The position numbers and the translations under genes were made by a program. Positions 54,077 through 63,186 of a stretch of DNA of 64,000 nucleotides are shown here, piece after piece; within the stretch, counting starts at the first letter, position 1; every line of letters begins with the position of its first letter. The stretch comes from JAPOXR01 sp963662395. Its GTDB lineage: Bacteria > Pseudomonadota > Alphaproteobacteria > Rhodobacterales > Rhodobacteraceae. The stretch lies in the NCBI GenBank assembly GCA_963662395.1, contig OY759511.1:3286001-3350000 (forward strand), read 5' to 3'. Under the pieces are notes generated by a model. It worked only from the letters and a program-made list of their open reading frames with translations. It was not told the origin of the DNA and did not search any database.

Positions 54077-55526
54077 CAATACTGTCACTTCAAGCACATT
54101 TCGGGATGATTTCCGGCACCCGGTCATGGACCTCGCGTGACACCGGTCCCCGCTTCCGAAGGTTGCAGCTGCCCGTCTTCCGCCTGACACCCCGGGGCCT
54201 GACCTGGCCACGGCTGGAGACGACGCGCTCCTCGAGGATCCCGCCGGCGACGCCGGGGGTCGGGTCCACCGGGGGGAAAGCGCCGGGATTGATGATCCGG
54301 CGGCGCATGACATTCACGGCATGGGTGAAGGATGATCGGTCGGGATCCTCTCCCGACTTCCCGGCAGCCTCGTGGATCAGGCAGCGCACGGCGAAATGCG
54401 CGAGCATGAGCCCGTCGATTTCCTGGTAGGCGAGATCGGGGGTCCTGGAGCGCAGGGCGGCCCCGGGTCCCGGCATATGGGTCTTGACCTCGTCATGGGC
54501 AGTCTCGATCCCCCGGCGCTCGTGGTAGAGCGCTGCCAACTCGGCGGCCGGGGCGAGGCGATGGTCCATCAGGGTGGTGGCAAGCACATAGGTCTCGCTG
54601 TCATCGCAGGGCCGGTAGGCGACGATCCGCACCGGCAGCTCGCCGCGGCTCTTCCTGCGGCCAGGGCCGGAGCCGCGCAGCACCGACCGCCACGAGCCGT
54701 CATCGAAGGCCTCGATGACCGGGAAGCGCATGTTCCCCTTGCAGCGCCACAACAGCTCGGCTCCCGTGGCCGCCGCCCGTGACCACAGTGGAGCCCCGGC
54801 ATGGTAACGATCCGCCAGTACCAGCATGCCCGGTGACAGGTATCCGAGCAACCGTTCGGCCTGCTCGGCCTCGCTTTCGGCATATGGTCCGGCATGCCAG
54901 GCGAAACCGGCCCTGGTGCCGACTTCCATCACCGCGGTGACGCGCGCCTGCGGGAAGGCCGAGGAGCCGCGTGAGGCGCCCGGCAGTCCGAAGGTCTGGC
55001 GATTCCGCTCCTCGTCGGGCAGCATCAGCGTCGAGCCGTCAAAGGCCACCAGGCGCAGCCCGCGATACCACGCACCTGGTGTCCGGTCATGCGCCAGCGG
55101 TGCCACGCACCGGTCACGAAGGGCCTTGAGCGGCGCCGCACCCAGGCGGGTGCGGGCCCGCGAGATCGAGGATTTGCCTGACACCCGAACCGCGGCAGGT
55201 CCGGCGAGATCCACCGCAACCCGCCTTCCGGGCAACGCAGGACCTCGCGGGTCGCCACCTGCCGGAACAGTGCCATCACGATCACGCAACAGACCATGAC
55301 ATCGGCCGGCAGATCACGCCGTCGCCGACTGCCCTGGTCCAGTGACCGCAGGGCGGCATTGACCGTGTCGCGTGGAAAGACCCGCGCGATCACGCTGACG
55401 CCGAGATAGTCGGAGAGACGATTTCCGCCGGCGAATGCTGCCTTTGTCCGGGCCATGACAGGAACCTCTGCATTACGCGATGCTCCTGCAGTATGACACG
55501 ATTATTTCCTTGAAGTGACAGTATTG
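54077..55526 (-). mobile_element. IS4-family insertion sequence, copy 2
   Basis: 1450 bp with the same inverted ends as copy 1 (CAATACTGTCACTTCAAG on both sides). No direct target repeat: TAACC precedes the left end and GGATTAGCC follows the right end. The left side truncates the retropepsin gene and the continuation is not found on the right, so a deletion or recombination between copies probably took place. Confidence 0.85.
54090..55456 (-). pseudogene. IS4-family transposase, frameshifted copy
   Basis: Very similar to the intact transposase at 52251-53615. The N-terminal part from ATG 55456 (RTKAAFAGGNRLSDYLGVSV) and the C-terminal part (from VRVSGKSSISRARTRLGAAP onward) lie in different frames with the change near 55195. 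The Y(2)R(3)E(6)K motif is present as YHERRGIETAHDEVK. The frameshift should make it inactive on its own. Confidence 0.85.
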
Positions 55527-55604
55527 GGATTAGCCGGAACTTCAGGACGGACCGACGGAGGAACCCGGGGTCCATCCCGCTGATTTGCAGGGATTTCCGG
55601 CCTG

Positions 55605-57415
55605 TCAGCCGCTGATCTGACCTGCCTGCGCACCGGGAACAGTCTGTGCCGGCCTGATGCCAGGCAGCGCCAGTGCCCTGGCCTGCATGGCTGTCGGTTC
55701 CGACAACATCGGCATGATTGCTGCCGGACTGCCCGGCAGCGACACCTCGTTCAGTGTCAGCGTCGCCAGATCATCCATCAGTGTATGGAAACCGTGCACC
55801 GGCAGACCATCAGCGGTGCATTTGCTGCCAGCCCTGGCCCTGGCAGCATCCGGGACCCCGGCCTTCTCCACCGGTGTGCTCCGCTGCAACCGGGCACCCT
55901 CCCGATCATCATCCTCGAACAGGAGAGGCGCCAGCCGCCTTCGCATCTGCCGGCGGGCATGCAGGGCCGGCATGCACGGGAACACATGTCCCCGCACATG
56001 ATCGGCGGCATGGACATGGATGGGACGGATGCCGGGATCGGATTTGGCGTTGCGGAAGCCCCGCTCCACCCCGGCGAGGGACTTGCATGCCTCGACCGCC
56101 GCCTCGGTGCCGATGGCCTCGGGCCCGAGGCTGGTCCGCATGACGTGGACGCCGTTGAGCCGTGCCTCGGCGAGGGTCCTCGCCTCGCTGCGCACCCAGC
56201 CATCCCGTCATCGGTGACGGTGACGTCGAAATGCCTCTCGACCTTGCGCCGGCCCACCTTGCGACCGATTGCCTTCCATGTCCGGTCCCGATTGGCAGGC
56301 CCCGGCCTGCCTTTCGCATGGGCAGCGGCGATACCGGCCGGTATCTCCCCGGTGGCCATGAGCAGCGCCTCCCGCCTGCGGCGGCGCTCCTCCCCGAGGC
56401 GCGGGTTCAGGCACACCATCAGCCGCTCGCCCGGATGCTCCGGTCCGGTGATCCCGGCCACCGCGTCATCCACCGGTTCCTCCGGCACCGGCGGCGGCGG
56501 GGCACCCGTCGGCAGCCGGCGGATGTCACCGGTCCCGAGGGCCGGGATCCGGTCGAGACCCGATGGCTCGACATCCTCGCCGATGCGGGCGGTGGTGAGC
56601 ATGCCCCGGTCACCGACCAGCGCCACCTTCCCGATGCCGAAACGCCCCCGGATCTTCTTCACCTGGCCGGCCACCGTGGCCGGGTCGGCGGTATTGCCGG
56701 CAAGGACCTCCACCGCCACCGGACAGCCATCTTCCGAACACGGCATCCCGTAGACGATCTGCTTCCTGCCCTTCCTGCCGTCGCGACCCGGGCCGAAGGC
56801 GGCCAGCTTGCAGCAATTGCCCTCGAAACGGCTTGAAGAGACGTCATGCAGGATGAGCGTCCCTCCTGTCAGGTGCCGGCCCGCCAGGCTGCCCTCGATC
56901 CGGCGCTGGCGCTTCAGCAGCCAGTCGAGCATCTCCGGCATCTCGCCTCCGCTCACCTCGCCGAGACCGAGGAGAGACCCCGGGGAGCTGGCGGCGCTCG
57001 CCGGCGAGAGCTGCCTGGCGGTGGCCGGCCTGGAATCCGGCGAGATCACCCTCGAGACGATGGCGGCCAGTGCCGGATCCCGCATGCGGGAGCGGCGGCG
57101 ATGCAGGATGCGCTCGAGACCGAGGCCGCGGGCGGTGCCCGGCACCGCCGCCACAGCCCCATGCGGCAGCGAGCGCCGGATCGAGACCGCCTCGCCGAGC
57201 GAGCGGAAGGCGACACCGCCCCCGAGTACCGCATCGATGCCGGCGATCCGCCCCGCCGACAGCCCGGCAGGATTGGCCAGCGTCTTCTTCCTGATGCGGG
57301 CTCCCTCCCGCCAGGACTGCCGCAGGAGGAAGCAGGCCCGTCCCCGCCTGTTCGGAATGCGTTCGAGCCGGATCGACACCGGCACGGACCTTTCCAACAT
57401 GCACCGGGAACTCAT
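55605..57415 (-). pseudogene. IS1634-family transposase, frameshifted
   Basis: From ATG 57415 the protein has the family core GGTLILHDVSSSRFEGNCCK, RKGRKQIVYGMPCSEDGCPV, AVEVLAGNTADPATVAGQVK and FGIGKVALVGDRGMLTTARI. Near 56190 the frame changes and the last third continues as RTLAEARLNGVHVMRTSLGP, KSLAGVERGFRNAKSDPGIR and PIHVHAADHVRGHVF to the stop at 55605. Terminal inverted repeats could not be identified with confidence, so element limits are unknown. Confidence 0.75.
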
Positions 57416-57795
57416 ACGATAACAACATCCGGCCTGTCAGGCAGAAGCCTCCGCATGACATTGCAGACAAACACCATGAATTATCTCGTATTGCCAAACA
57501 GATGTCCGATATCCGGGCTGCCGGCAGATCCGGCACCGGCCGGGACCGATCATCCGTCATGCACCGGGAACACGAATACCGGTATCAGAAGGGGTGAGGG
57601 GTGATATCATCCGGGATGATCAGCAAGTTGCGGGACCCTGAACGGGAAATGTGGTTCTGAAGTTCCGCCTAAATGGCTCTCCCGGGCCGAACGTTCCTCG
57701 AGAGATTCAGCATGACATATGACGGGAGCCCTGGATCGGTCATCATTCGCAACTACCACCGATCTTGAACCGGACCCATGCTGCACAATCGCGGA
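57416..57795. other. Non-coding stretch between IS1634 remnant and pilR fragment
   Basis: About 380 bases. It should contain the right end of the IS1634-type element, but no matching left end was identified. The 15-base CATGCACCGGGAACT-like sequence appears twice (near 57401 and 57559). Confidence 0.35.
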
Positions 57796-58011
57796 TGGCG
57801 TATCCTCGGGCACCGGTTCGACTTGGTTCGCTACTACCTTCTCAACGGTCACGATCCTGACTCGGTCATTGATCTCGCCGGTTCCGGTTGGCCCGAACCC
57901 GACCTGGTGCTGTCGCTGCAGGTGCTGGCAATCCTGCCGGATTTTCCCACCCGCCTCACCGAAATCGCCGAGAAATGGCTGTGGGAAAGCGACGAAAGTC
58001 TACTCGCCAAC
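57796..58011 (+). pseudogene. Duplicated internal fragment of a pilR gene
   Basis: The frame reads ILGHRFDLVRYYLLNGHDPD, SVIDLAGSGWPEPDLVLSLQ, VLAILPDFPTRLTEIAEKWL and WESDESLLANL. It matches PilR at 51475-51684 over about 70 residues with only scattered changes. Sequence before and after is unrelated. It shows that a second pil locus, or a duplicated piece of the present one, once lay here, with the IS-rich block 51.8-57.8 kb in between. Confidence 0.8.
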
Positions 58012-58104
58012 CTCTATCGCAGTTTCAACTTTGGTCGTGGGATCCCCCGTATTTTCCTTCAGTTTCGATACGTAATCATATAGTCACCGGATTCAATCCA
58101 CGTG

Positions 58105-58126
58105 GTGACGCGACATGTCGCGTCAC
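58105..58126. promoter_or_regulatory. Perfect 22-bp palindrome upstream of gajA
   Basis: The arms GTGACGCGACA and TGTCGCGTCAC form an exact palindrome with no central gap. It begins 108 bases before the gajA ATG and is the only perfect palindrome of this length I noticed in the window. It could be an operator for a dimeric regulator controlling the Gabija genes, or a recognition site related to the system. Confidence 0.55.
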
Positions 58127-58212
58127 ACGTCGCCATCTCCCGCTATTCTCGAATCTTCAGGGAAACTCGACCTCGCCTGCTGACGCAGATCCCCCAATAC
58201 ACAAGGCCGCGC

Positions 58213-60261
58213 ATGCACATTCACAAAGTCACAGTCAGGAATTTTCGCCTCTTGGCCGATGCTGAGCTCACGCTCGAGACCCCTACGACCCTCATCGTCG
58301 GGCGCAACAACAGTGGCAAGACATCCCTGTCCGAGGCAATCCGCCGATTCCTCGCGGACCAGAACCCCAAGTTCCTGATCGAGGACTTCTCCAACACCTC
58401 ATACGACTGCTTCTGCACCGCGCTCGCGGCCAAGAATGCCGGGCAGCCTGACGACGAGGTCCGCACTCTCATTCCGAGCATCGAGCTGCGGCTACTATTC
58501 CGTTACGACACCGACCAACCCGATCTTGGCGCGCTGAGCGACTTCATCGTCGATCTCGACCCAGACTGCAACGAGGCCCTGGTCGTGGCGCGATACGAGC
58601 TGGGCGATGGTGCCGTCGAGTCGCTGTTCGCAGACCAGCCGGCTGGCGCTCTAACCGATGACGACCGAATCGCCTTCTTCCAGGAACTCCGCGAGCGCGT
58701 GCCCGAGCTCTTCTCGGCTCGCATATGGGCCGAAGATCCAAACGACGCCACCAACCGCAAACCGATGACCATAAACGCGCTCCGCACCCTTCTGATGACA
58801 GATTTCGTGAAGGCCCAGCGTGGACTCGACGATGACACCACACGAGACACCGACGAGCTTGCAAAGATTCTAGAAGACCTCTTTGCCGCCGCGACATCGC
58901 CCACGGCCGGCGAGGATGAGCAACTCATCGCCCAAGCACTCCAGGATGCCGTGCACGAGATCCAGAACACGATTCAAGGCGGCTTCAGAGAAGAGCTCCA
59001 GAAACTCATGCCGACATTACGCTCCTTCGGCTATCCCGGTCTCGATGGCTCCGAGCTGGAAGCCGAAACGACGCTCGACGTCAAGCGCTTGCTCTCACGC
59101 CACACCAAGGTCAGGTACGCTGGCCATCACGGCATCCTGCTGCCCGAGTCCTACACTGGCCTCGGCATACGCAACCTTATCTTCATCCTGCTTCAAATCG
59201 TCAGTTTCCATCGCTCTTTTCGCGCCGAACCGGCCGCGCCCGGGGTCCACCTCGTCTTCATTGAAGAACCCGAGGCCCACCTACATCCACAGATGCAGGA
59301 GGTGTTCATCCGCCAGGTCTCAAAGATTGCCCACCAGCTCAGCACACAGGATGGCGCTCCCTTGCCGTGGCCGGTCCAGTTCATCGTGTCGACCCATTCC
59401 TCCCACGTCGCCAACGCAGCCGGGTTCGAGGCGATCCGCTACTTCATCCCTGCATCCGTCGACGGCGTGCGCCACACCAGAATCAAGGATCTCCGCCAAG
59501 GGCTGTGCGATACTCCCGAGAAGCGCAGGCGGTTTCTCCACCAATACCTCACCCTGACGCGCTGCGACCTCTTCTTTGCCGACAAGGCCGTGCTGATTGA
59601 AGGCACGAGCGAGCGCCTGCTGCTGCCCGTGATCATCACCAAGCTGGAGGAGGCCGAGCCCGCTCAGCCCAAGCTCTCCAGCCAGTACGTCACGACGATG
59701 GAAGTCGGCGGCGCCTACGCGCACATCTTCTTTGCTCTTCTCGACTTCCTGGAACTGCGCACCCTCATCATTACCGACCTCGACTCCGTTGTCGACGATC
59801 GCAAGGCCTGCCCGGTGCACAAGGGGACTGCGACGAGCAACGCCTGCCTGAAATCCTGGTTCGACGACGGCTCCCCCGCAACCCTTCTCGCCAAGGACGA
59901 TGCTTCGAAGGTCGAGAACCTCCGGCGCATCGCCTTCCAGAGGCCCGAGGCCGAGGGCGGTCCATGCGGCCGCACCTTCGAGGACGCGTTCATGCTGGCA
60001 AACTCGGCCATGTTCGACATCGAAGGGGGCACGCCAGACGACCGGGCACAGTGTGCGTGGCAGAAACTCGGTGCCATCAAGAAGAAGTCCGAGTTCGCGC
60101 TCAAACACGCGATCGCCACCACCGACTGGTCCCCGCCCGGCTACATCCTCGACGGATTGAGGTGGCTCGCACGTGGCGACATTGCGGACGGCGGGGCGGC
60201 CATCGACCAAACCGCCCCCGTCGTCGAGACCCCCGACGCCGCGGTGGCGCACGATGGTTGA
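58213..60261 (+). CDS. gajA: GajA-type OLD family ATPase/TOPRIM endonuclease of a Gabija system
   Basis: 682 residues from ATG 58213 (MHIHKVTVRNFRLLADAELT). ATPase head: Walker A GRNNSGKTS at 30-38, HLVFIEEPEAHLHPQMQEVF as Walker B, and IVSTHSSHVAN as switch. C-terminal TOPRIM: Glu in VLIEGTSERLLLPVI, DxD in LIITDLDSVVDD, and an extended end. GajA nicks DNA and is held inactive by nucleotides until phage infection depletes them (known for Bacillus cereus Gabija). It overlaps gajB by 8 bases. Assignment as Gabija rests on the GajA/UvrD helicase pairing. Confidence 0.85.
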   Translation: MHIHKVTVRNFRLLADAELTLETPTTLIVGRNNSGKTSLSEAIRRFLADQNPKFLIEDFSNTSYDCFCTALAAKNAGQPDDEVRTLIPSIELRLLFRYDTDQPDLGALSDFIVDLDPDCNEALVVARYELGDGAVESLFADQPAGALTDDDRIAFFQELRERVPELFSARIWAEDPNDATNRKPMTINALRTLLMTDFVKAQRGLDDDTTRDTDELAKILEDLFAAATSPTAGEDEQLIAQALQDAVHEIQNTIQGGFREELQKLMPTLRSFGYPGLDGSELEAETTLDVKRLLSRHTKVRYAGHHGILLPESYTGLGIRNLIFILLQIVSFHRSFRAEPAAPGVHLVFIEEPEAHLHPQMQEVFIRQVSKIAHQLSTQDGAPLPWPVQFIVSTHSSHVANAAGFEAIRYFIPASVDGVRHTRIKDLRQGLCDTPEKRRRFLHQYLTLTRCDLFFADKAVLIEGTSERLLLPVIITKLEEAEPAQPKLSSQYVTTMEVGGAYAHIFFALLDFLELRTLIITDLDSVVDDRKACPVHKGTATSNACLKSWFDDGSPATLLAKDDASKVENLRRIAFQRPEAEGGPCGRTFEDAFMLANSAMFDIEGGTPDDRAQCAWQKLGAIKKKSEFALKHAIATTDWSPPGYILDGLRWLARGDIADGGAAIDQTAPVVETPDAAVAHDG

Positions 60262-62005
60262 ACCCGTCCAACCCCTGAACCCGGCCGAGGAAGCCAGCCA
60301 GAGAGCCCTCGACCAGGTCCATCACTGCCTAGAGCACGGGGAGAGCTTCCTCGTCGAAGCCGGCGCTGGCGCCGGCAAGACCTACACCCTCGTGAAAGCA
60401 CTTCAATTCCTTGCCAACCGCCACCGTCACACGCTGCCGCAACGCCACCAACGGATCGCCTGCATCACCTTCACGAACGTTGCGAAGGACGAAATCGAGG
60501 CCCGCACCGACCGCAGTCCAATCATCCACTGCAACACCATCCATGCCTTCTGCTGGTCACTCATCGCCGGCTTCCAGAGACAACTCCGCGAACGGCTGCC
60601 CGGCCTCGAACACTGGCCCGAGAAGCTCGCCGAAATCGGCGACATCGGGGAGCGCCGAGTCGAGTACGAGCTCGGGCACAGAAGCATCAACGACGCCCGT
60701 ATCTCCATCCATCACGACGATGTCCTCATCCTGACCATCGCGCTCATGGAAAATTCCAAGTTCAGGCGCATCCTGGCCGACAGATATCCGATCATCCTTA
60801 TCGACGAGTATCAGGACACCGACGCCGGCTGGATCGACTCCATCAAGCAGCACTTCCTCGGCCGGGAGGACGCCCCGCAATTCGGGTTCTTCGGAGACCA
60901 CTGGCAGAGGATCTACGGCAACGGCTGCGGAAAGATCGACCATCCGGGCCTCACCGTGATCGGCAAGGAAGCGAACTTCCGCTCCGTTCCGACCGTCGTT
61001 GACTGCCTCAACCGCATGCGGCCCGAACTGCCCCAGTCCGTCGTCGATCCGGACGCGGAGGGCGAACTCCGCATCTTTCACACCAATGCTTGGCTTGGTC
61101 AGCGCCGCCGCGGCGGCCACTGGGGCGGCGATCTGCCTGCCGACGCCGCAAAGATCGCGCTTGAGACCGTCCTCGACCGCCTCGACCTGGCGGGTTGGGA
61201 CCTTACTCCCGAGACCACCAAGATCCTGATGCTCACGCACCGAGTTCTCGCAGGCAGGCAGGGTTATCCCAGTATTCCCGAAGTATTCAAGTTCAACGAG
61301 TCCTTCACCAACAAGGAGCATCCGCATATCGCCTATTTCGCCGACGCTCTGGAGCCCGCTTGTAATGTCTATCTCTCACAGAAGTACGGCGAAATGTTTC
61401 GAGCGCTCGGTTCCAGCGTGCCGGCAATCCGCACTCACGATGACAAATGCAAGTGGACCAAAGCCATGAACGGGCTAATCGCGCTGAGAGATGGCGCGAC
61501 GGTCGGCGACGTCGTGGACCACCTGCTTGCAGTACGCCGCCCGCGGGTTCCCGATGCTGTGGAGAGGCGCGAGCGCGAATTGCGGCAGTTCATTCCTACG
61601 CCTGAAGAGGAATTGGCTCGCCCGCTGAAGGAGCTCAAGAACCTACGCTCCGTTCCATACCAGGAGATCATCGCACTCTGCCGCTATCTCTCGGGACACT
61701 CTCCGTTCGAGACCAAGCACGGCGTCAAGGGTGCTGAATTCGACAACGTTCTCGTGGTCGTCGGAAGAGGCTGGAACCGGTACAACTTCGCCCAAATGCT
61801 CGAACTGGCAGGCGATCCCTTTGCCATTGCCCCCGACAGACACGACGCCTTCGAGCGCAATCGGGACCTCTTCTACGTCACCTGCTCGAGACCGAAGACT
61901 CGCCTCGCCGTCCTCTTCACCCAACGGCTTTCACCCGCTGCCCTACAGACGGTGGACGACTGGTTCGGTGCCGACAACGTCGAAGCGCTTACCTGGTGGC
62001 GGTAA
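60254..62005 (+). CDS. gajB: GajB-type UvrD-like helicase of a Gabija system
   Basis: 583 residues from ATG 60254. SF1A helicase motifs: Walker A VEAGAGAGKTYTLVKAL at 35-51, CITFTNVAKDEIEAR (Ia), Walker B ILIDEYQDTDAGW, FFGDHWQRIYG (III), KGAEFDNVLVVVGRG (V) and FYVTCSRPKTRLAVLF (VI). In Gabija, GajB assembles with GajA and is needed for defence. Its last codons (LTWWR and stop) coincide with the start of an IS3-type fragment, so the native end may have been replaced by a few residues. Confidence 0.87.
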   Translation: MVEPVQPLNPAEEASQRALDQVHHCLEHGESFLVEAGAGAGKTYTLVKALQFLANRHRHTLPQRHQRIACITFTNVAKDEIEARTDRSPIIHCNTIHAFCWSLIAGFQRQLRERLPGLEHWPEKLAEIGDIGERRVEYELGHRSINDARISIHHDDVLILTIALMENSKFRRILADRYPIILIDEYQDTDAGWIDSIKQHFLGREDAPQFGFFGDHWQRIYGNGCGKIDHPGLTVIGKEANFRSVPTVVDCLNRMRPELPQSVVDPDAEGELRIFHTNAWLGQRRRGGHWGGDLPADAAKIALETVLDRLDLAGWDLTPETTKILMLTHRVLAGRQGYPSIPEVFKFNESFTNKEHPHIAYFADALEPACNVYLSQKYGEMFRALGSSVPAIRTHDDKCKWTKAMNGLIALRDGATVGDVVDHLLAVRRPRVPDAVERRERELRQFIPTPEEELARPLKELKNLRSVPYQEIIALCRYLSGHSPFETKHGVKGAEFDNVLVVVGRGWNRYNFAQMLELAGDPFAIAPDRHDAFERNRDLFYVTCSRPKTRLAVLFTQRLSPAALQTVDDWFGADNVEALTWWR

Positions 62006-62260
62006 TGGGCTGGGCCTCCCGGCGCGTGCTGTTGTGGCGGCAATTGGGCACCATGGACAGCGTCTTCTGCATCGATTGCTGGCCAATGCGCTGGCGCCTT
62101 GGAGATCGTCAACACCGACCAGGGCACGCAATTCACCAGCATCGCCTTTATCGAAAAATGTGCAGGATGCCGGTGCGCTCTGTTCCATGAACGGCCGCGG
62201 CCGCTTTGCAGGTAACATCTTCATCAAGAAGTTGTGTGTCAATGCTGCCAATTTTGCGCT
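61991..62260 (+). pseudogene. IS3-family transposase OrfB fragment
   Basis: One frame reads LVAVMGWASRRVLLWR, TMDSVFCIDCW; a second reads LEIVNTDQGTQFTSIAFIEK; a third reads DAGALCSMNGRGRFAGNIFI. These are consecutive pieces of the rve integrase core of IS3 OrfB (patterns VLAVMDWASRRVL, NTDQGSQFTS, SMDGRGR..DNIF). Several frameshifts and no ends are seen. The first piece begins inside the last codons of gajB. Confidence 0.7.
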
Positions 62261-62407
62261 GACGGGATCCATATCCAGCTGTGCGAGATTCTTCAGCGAA
62301 GAGAGACAAGGACTCAACTCGCCAGAGCAGACAAGTCCGGGCCCCGCAACTCCACCAAGACAGCAACGCCCAGCAGTCCCAATGGAGACGGAAAGGAAAA
62401 CGAGCAA

Positions 62408-62659
62408 ATGTCAATTGCAGATATTGTCCGCAGTATCCCGAAAGGGGGTGTTGCAACATTCGGGGATATTTCCTGCGCCTGTTATGGCCACCGGAATGGC
62501 GGCCGCGGCGTGGGTTCCGCAGTAGAGGCGGAGACCAACAAGAAGGTCAAGAGTTTTCCCTGGTGGCGTGTTGTCCACAAGGGACTCATCCCGAAGGACG
62601 AGGAAGCACGAAAACTGCATGAATGCGAGTATGTGAAATTTTGCAATGGGGCAGTTTGA
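62408..62659 (+). CDS. Alkyltransferase-like (ATL/MGMT-like) DNA-binding protein
   Basis: 83 residues from ATG 62408. Family pattern IVRSIPKGGVATFGDISCAC, YGHRNGGRGVGSAVEA and FPWWRVVHKG. In O6-alkylguanine transferases the motif is PCHRV; here Cys is replaced by Trp (PWWRV), so the protein cannot accept alkyl groups but could bind damaged bases and signal to excision repair, as ATL proteins do. A little shorter than typical ATL proteins of about 100 residues. AAGGA lies about 10 bases upstream. Confidence 0.7.
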   Translation: MSIADIVRSIPKGGVATFGDISCACYGHRNGGRGVGSAVEAETNKKVKSFPWWRVVHKGLIPKDEEARKLHECEYVKFCNGAV

Positions 62660-62779
62660 CTCGAGTTCAGGCACGAGTTCGCAGAAACGTGCAATGACGT
62701 GGGAAATTCCCGTTCCTGACTCAGCCAGGGCCATGCAGCCTACAGGGCGACATTGGCGATGGTGCCCCTGTCATCCTGA

Positions 62780-63145
62780 TTGATGTGCCGCTCTCATCCA
62801 GATTGTCGCTCTACAGAGCACCGTCACATGCCGCTTGGCGATCAGTGCTGGCACCTTGCCAGCGTGATCCTGGGGCATTGTGCCTGTTACGGTCTGACGG
62901 GCAGTGGCAAACAGCTCTCCCGAATCCGGATTGCCGTGGTCAGAAGCTGGCGTTTCTGGCTCGGACGGCGCCATCGCAACGGGTGGATCATCTGGGAGAG
63001 GTTCAATGCCAATCTCGGCAGGTTCCCCCTGTCACCGGCCCAGAGTCACGCGACCAATCTACGCTCCCCGGAAGAAGCTGCCATGCGAGGAGCCGGATGG
63101 TCCAATGCGGGCACGTCCGGCTCTGTGGAGGGAGGGGTTCGGTAA
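62780..63145 (+). pseudogene. Group II intron reverse transcriptase/maturase C-terminal remnant
   Basis: The frame reads PLGDQCWHLASVILGHCACY, GSGKQLSRIRIAVVRSWRFW and LGRRHRNGWIIWERFNANLG, the maturase (X) domain pattern with LRRRSQ..R..W.R. The tail includes a block resembling GTSGSVEGG, which in intact introns is followed by structured RNA. The catalytic YADD region is absent. Likely a dead intron. Confidence 0.55.
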
Positions 63146-63186
63146 CGGCCCCCTTTTGCCCGGACATCAGACCTACATCCACCGTA

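Noticed and set aside
52238..55526. Composite transposon formed by the two IS4 copies
   Set aside because: Only about 390 bases lie between them, they contain fragments of the host unit rather than cargo, and copy 2 has no matching target repeat.
55599..57450. The repeated CCGGCCTGTCAG sequence as ends of the IS1634 element
   Set aside because: The two copies are in direct, not inverted, orientation, so they cannot be its terminal inverted repeats.
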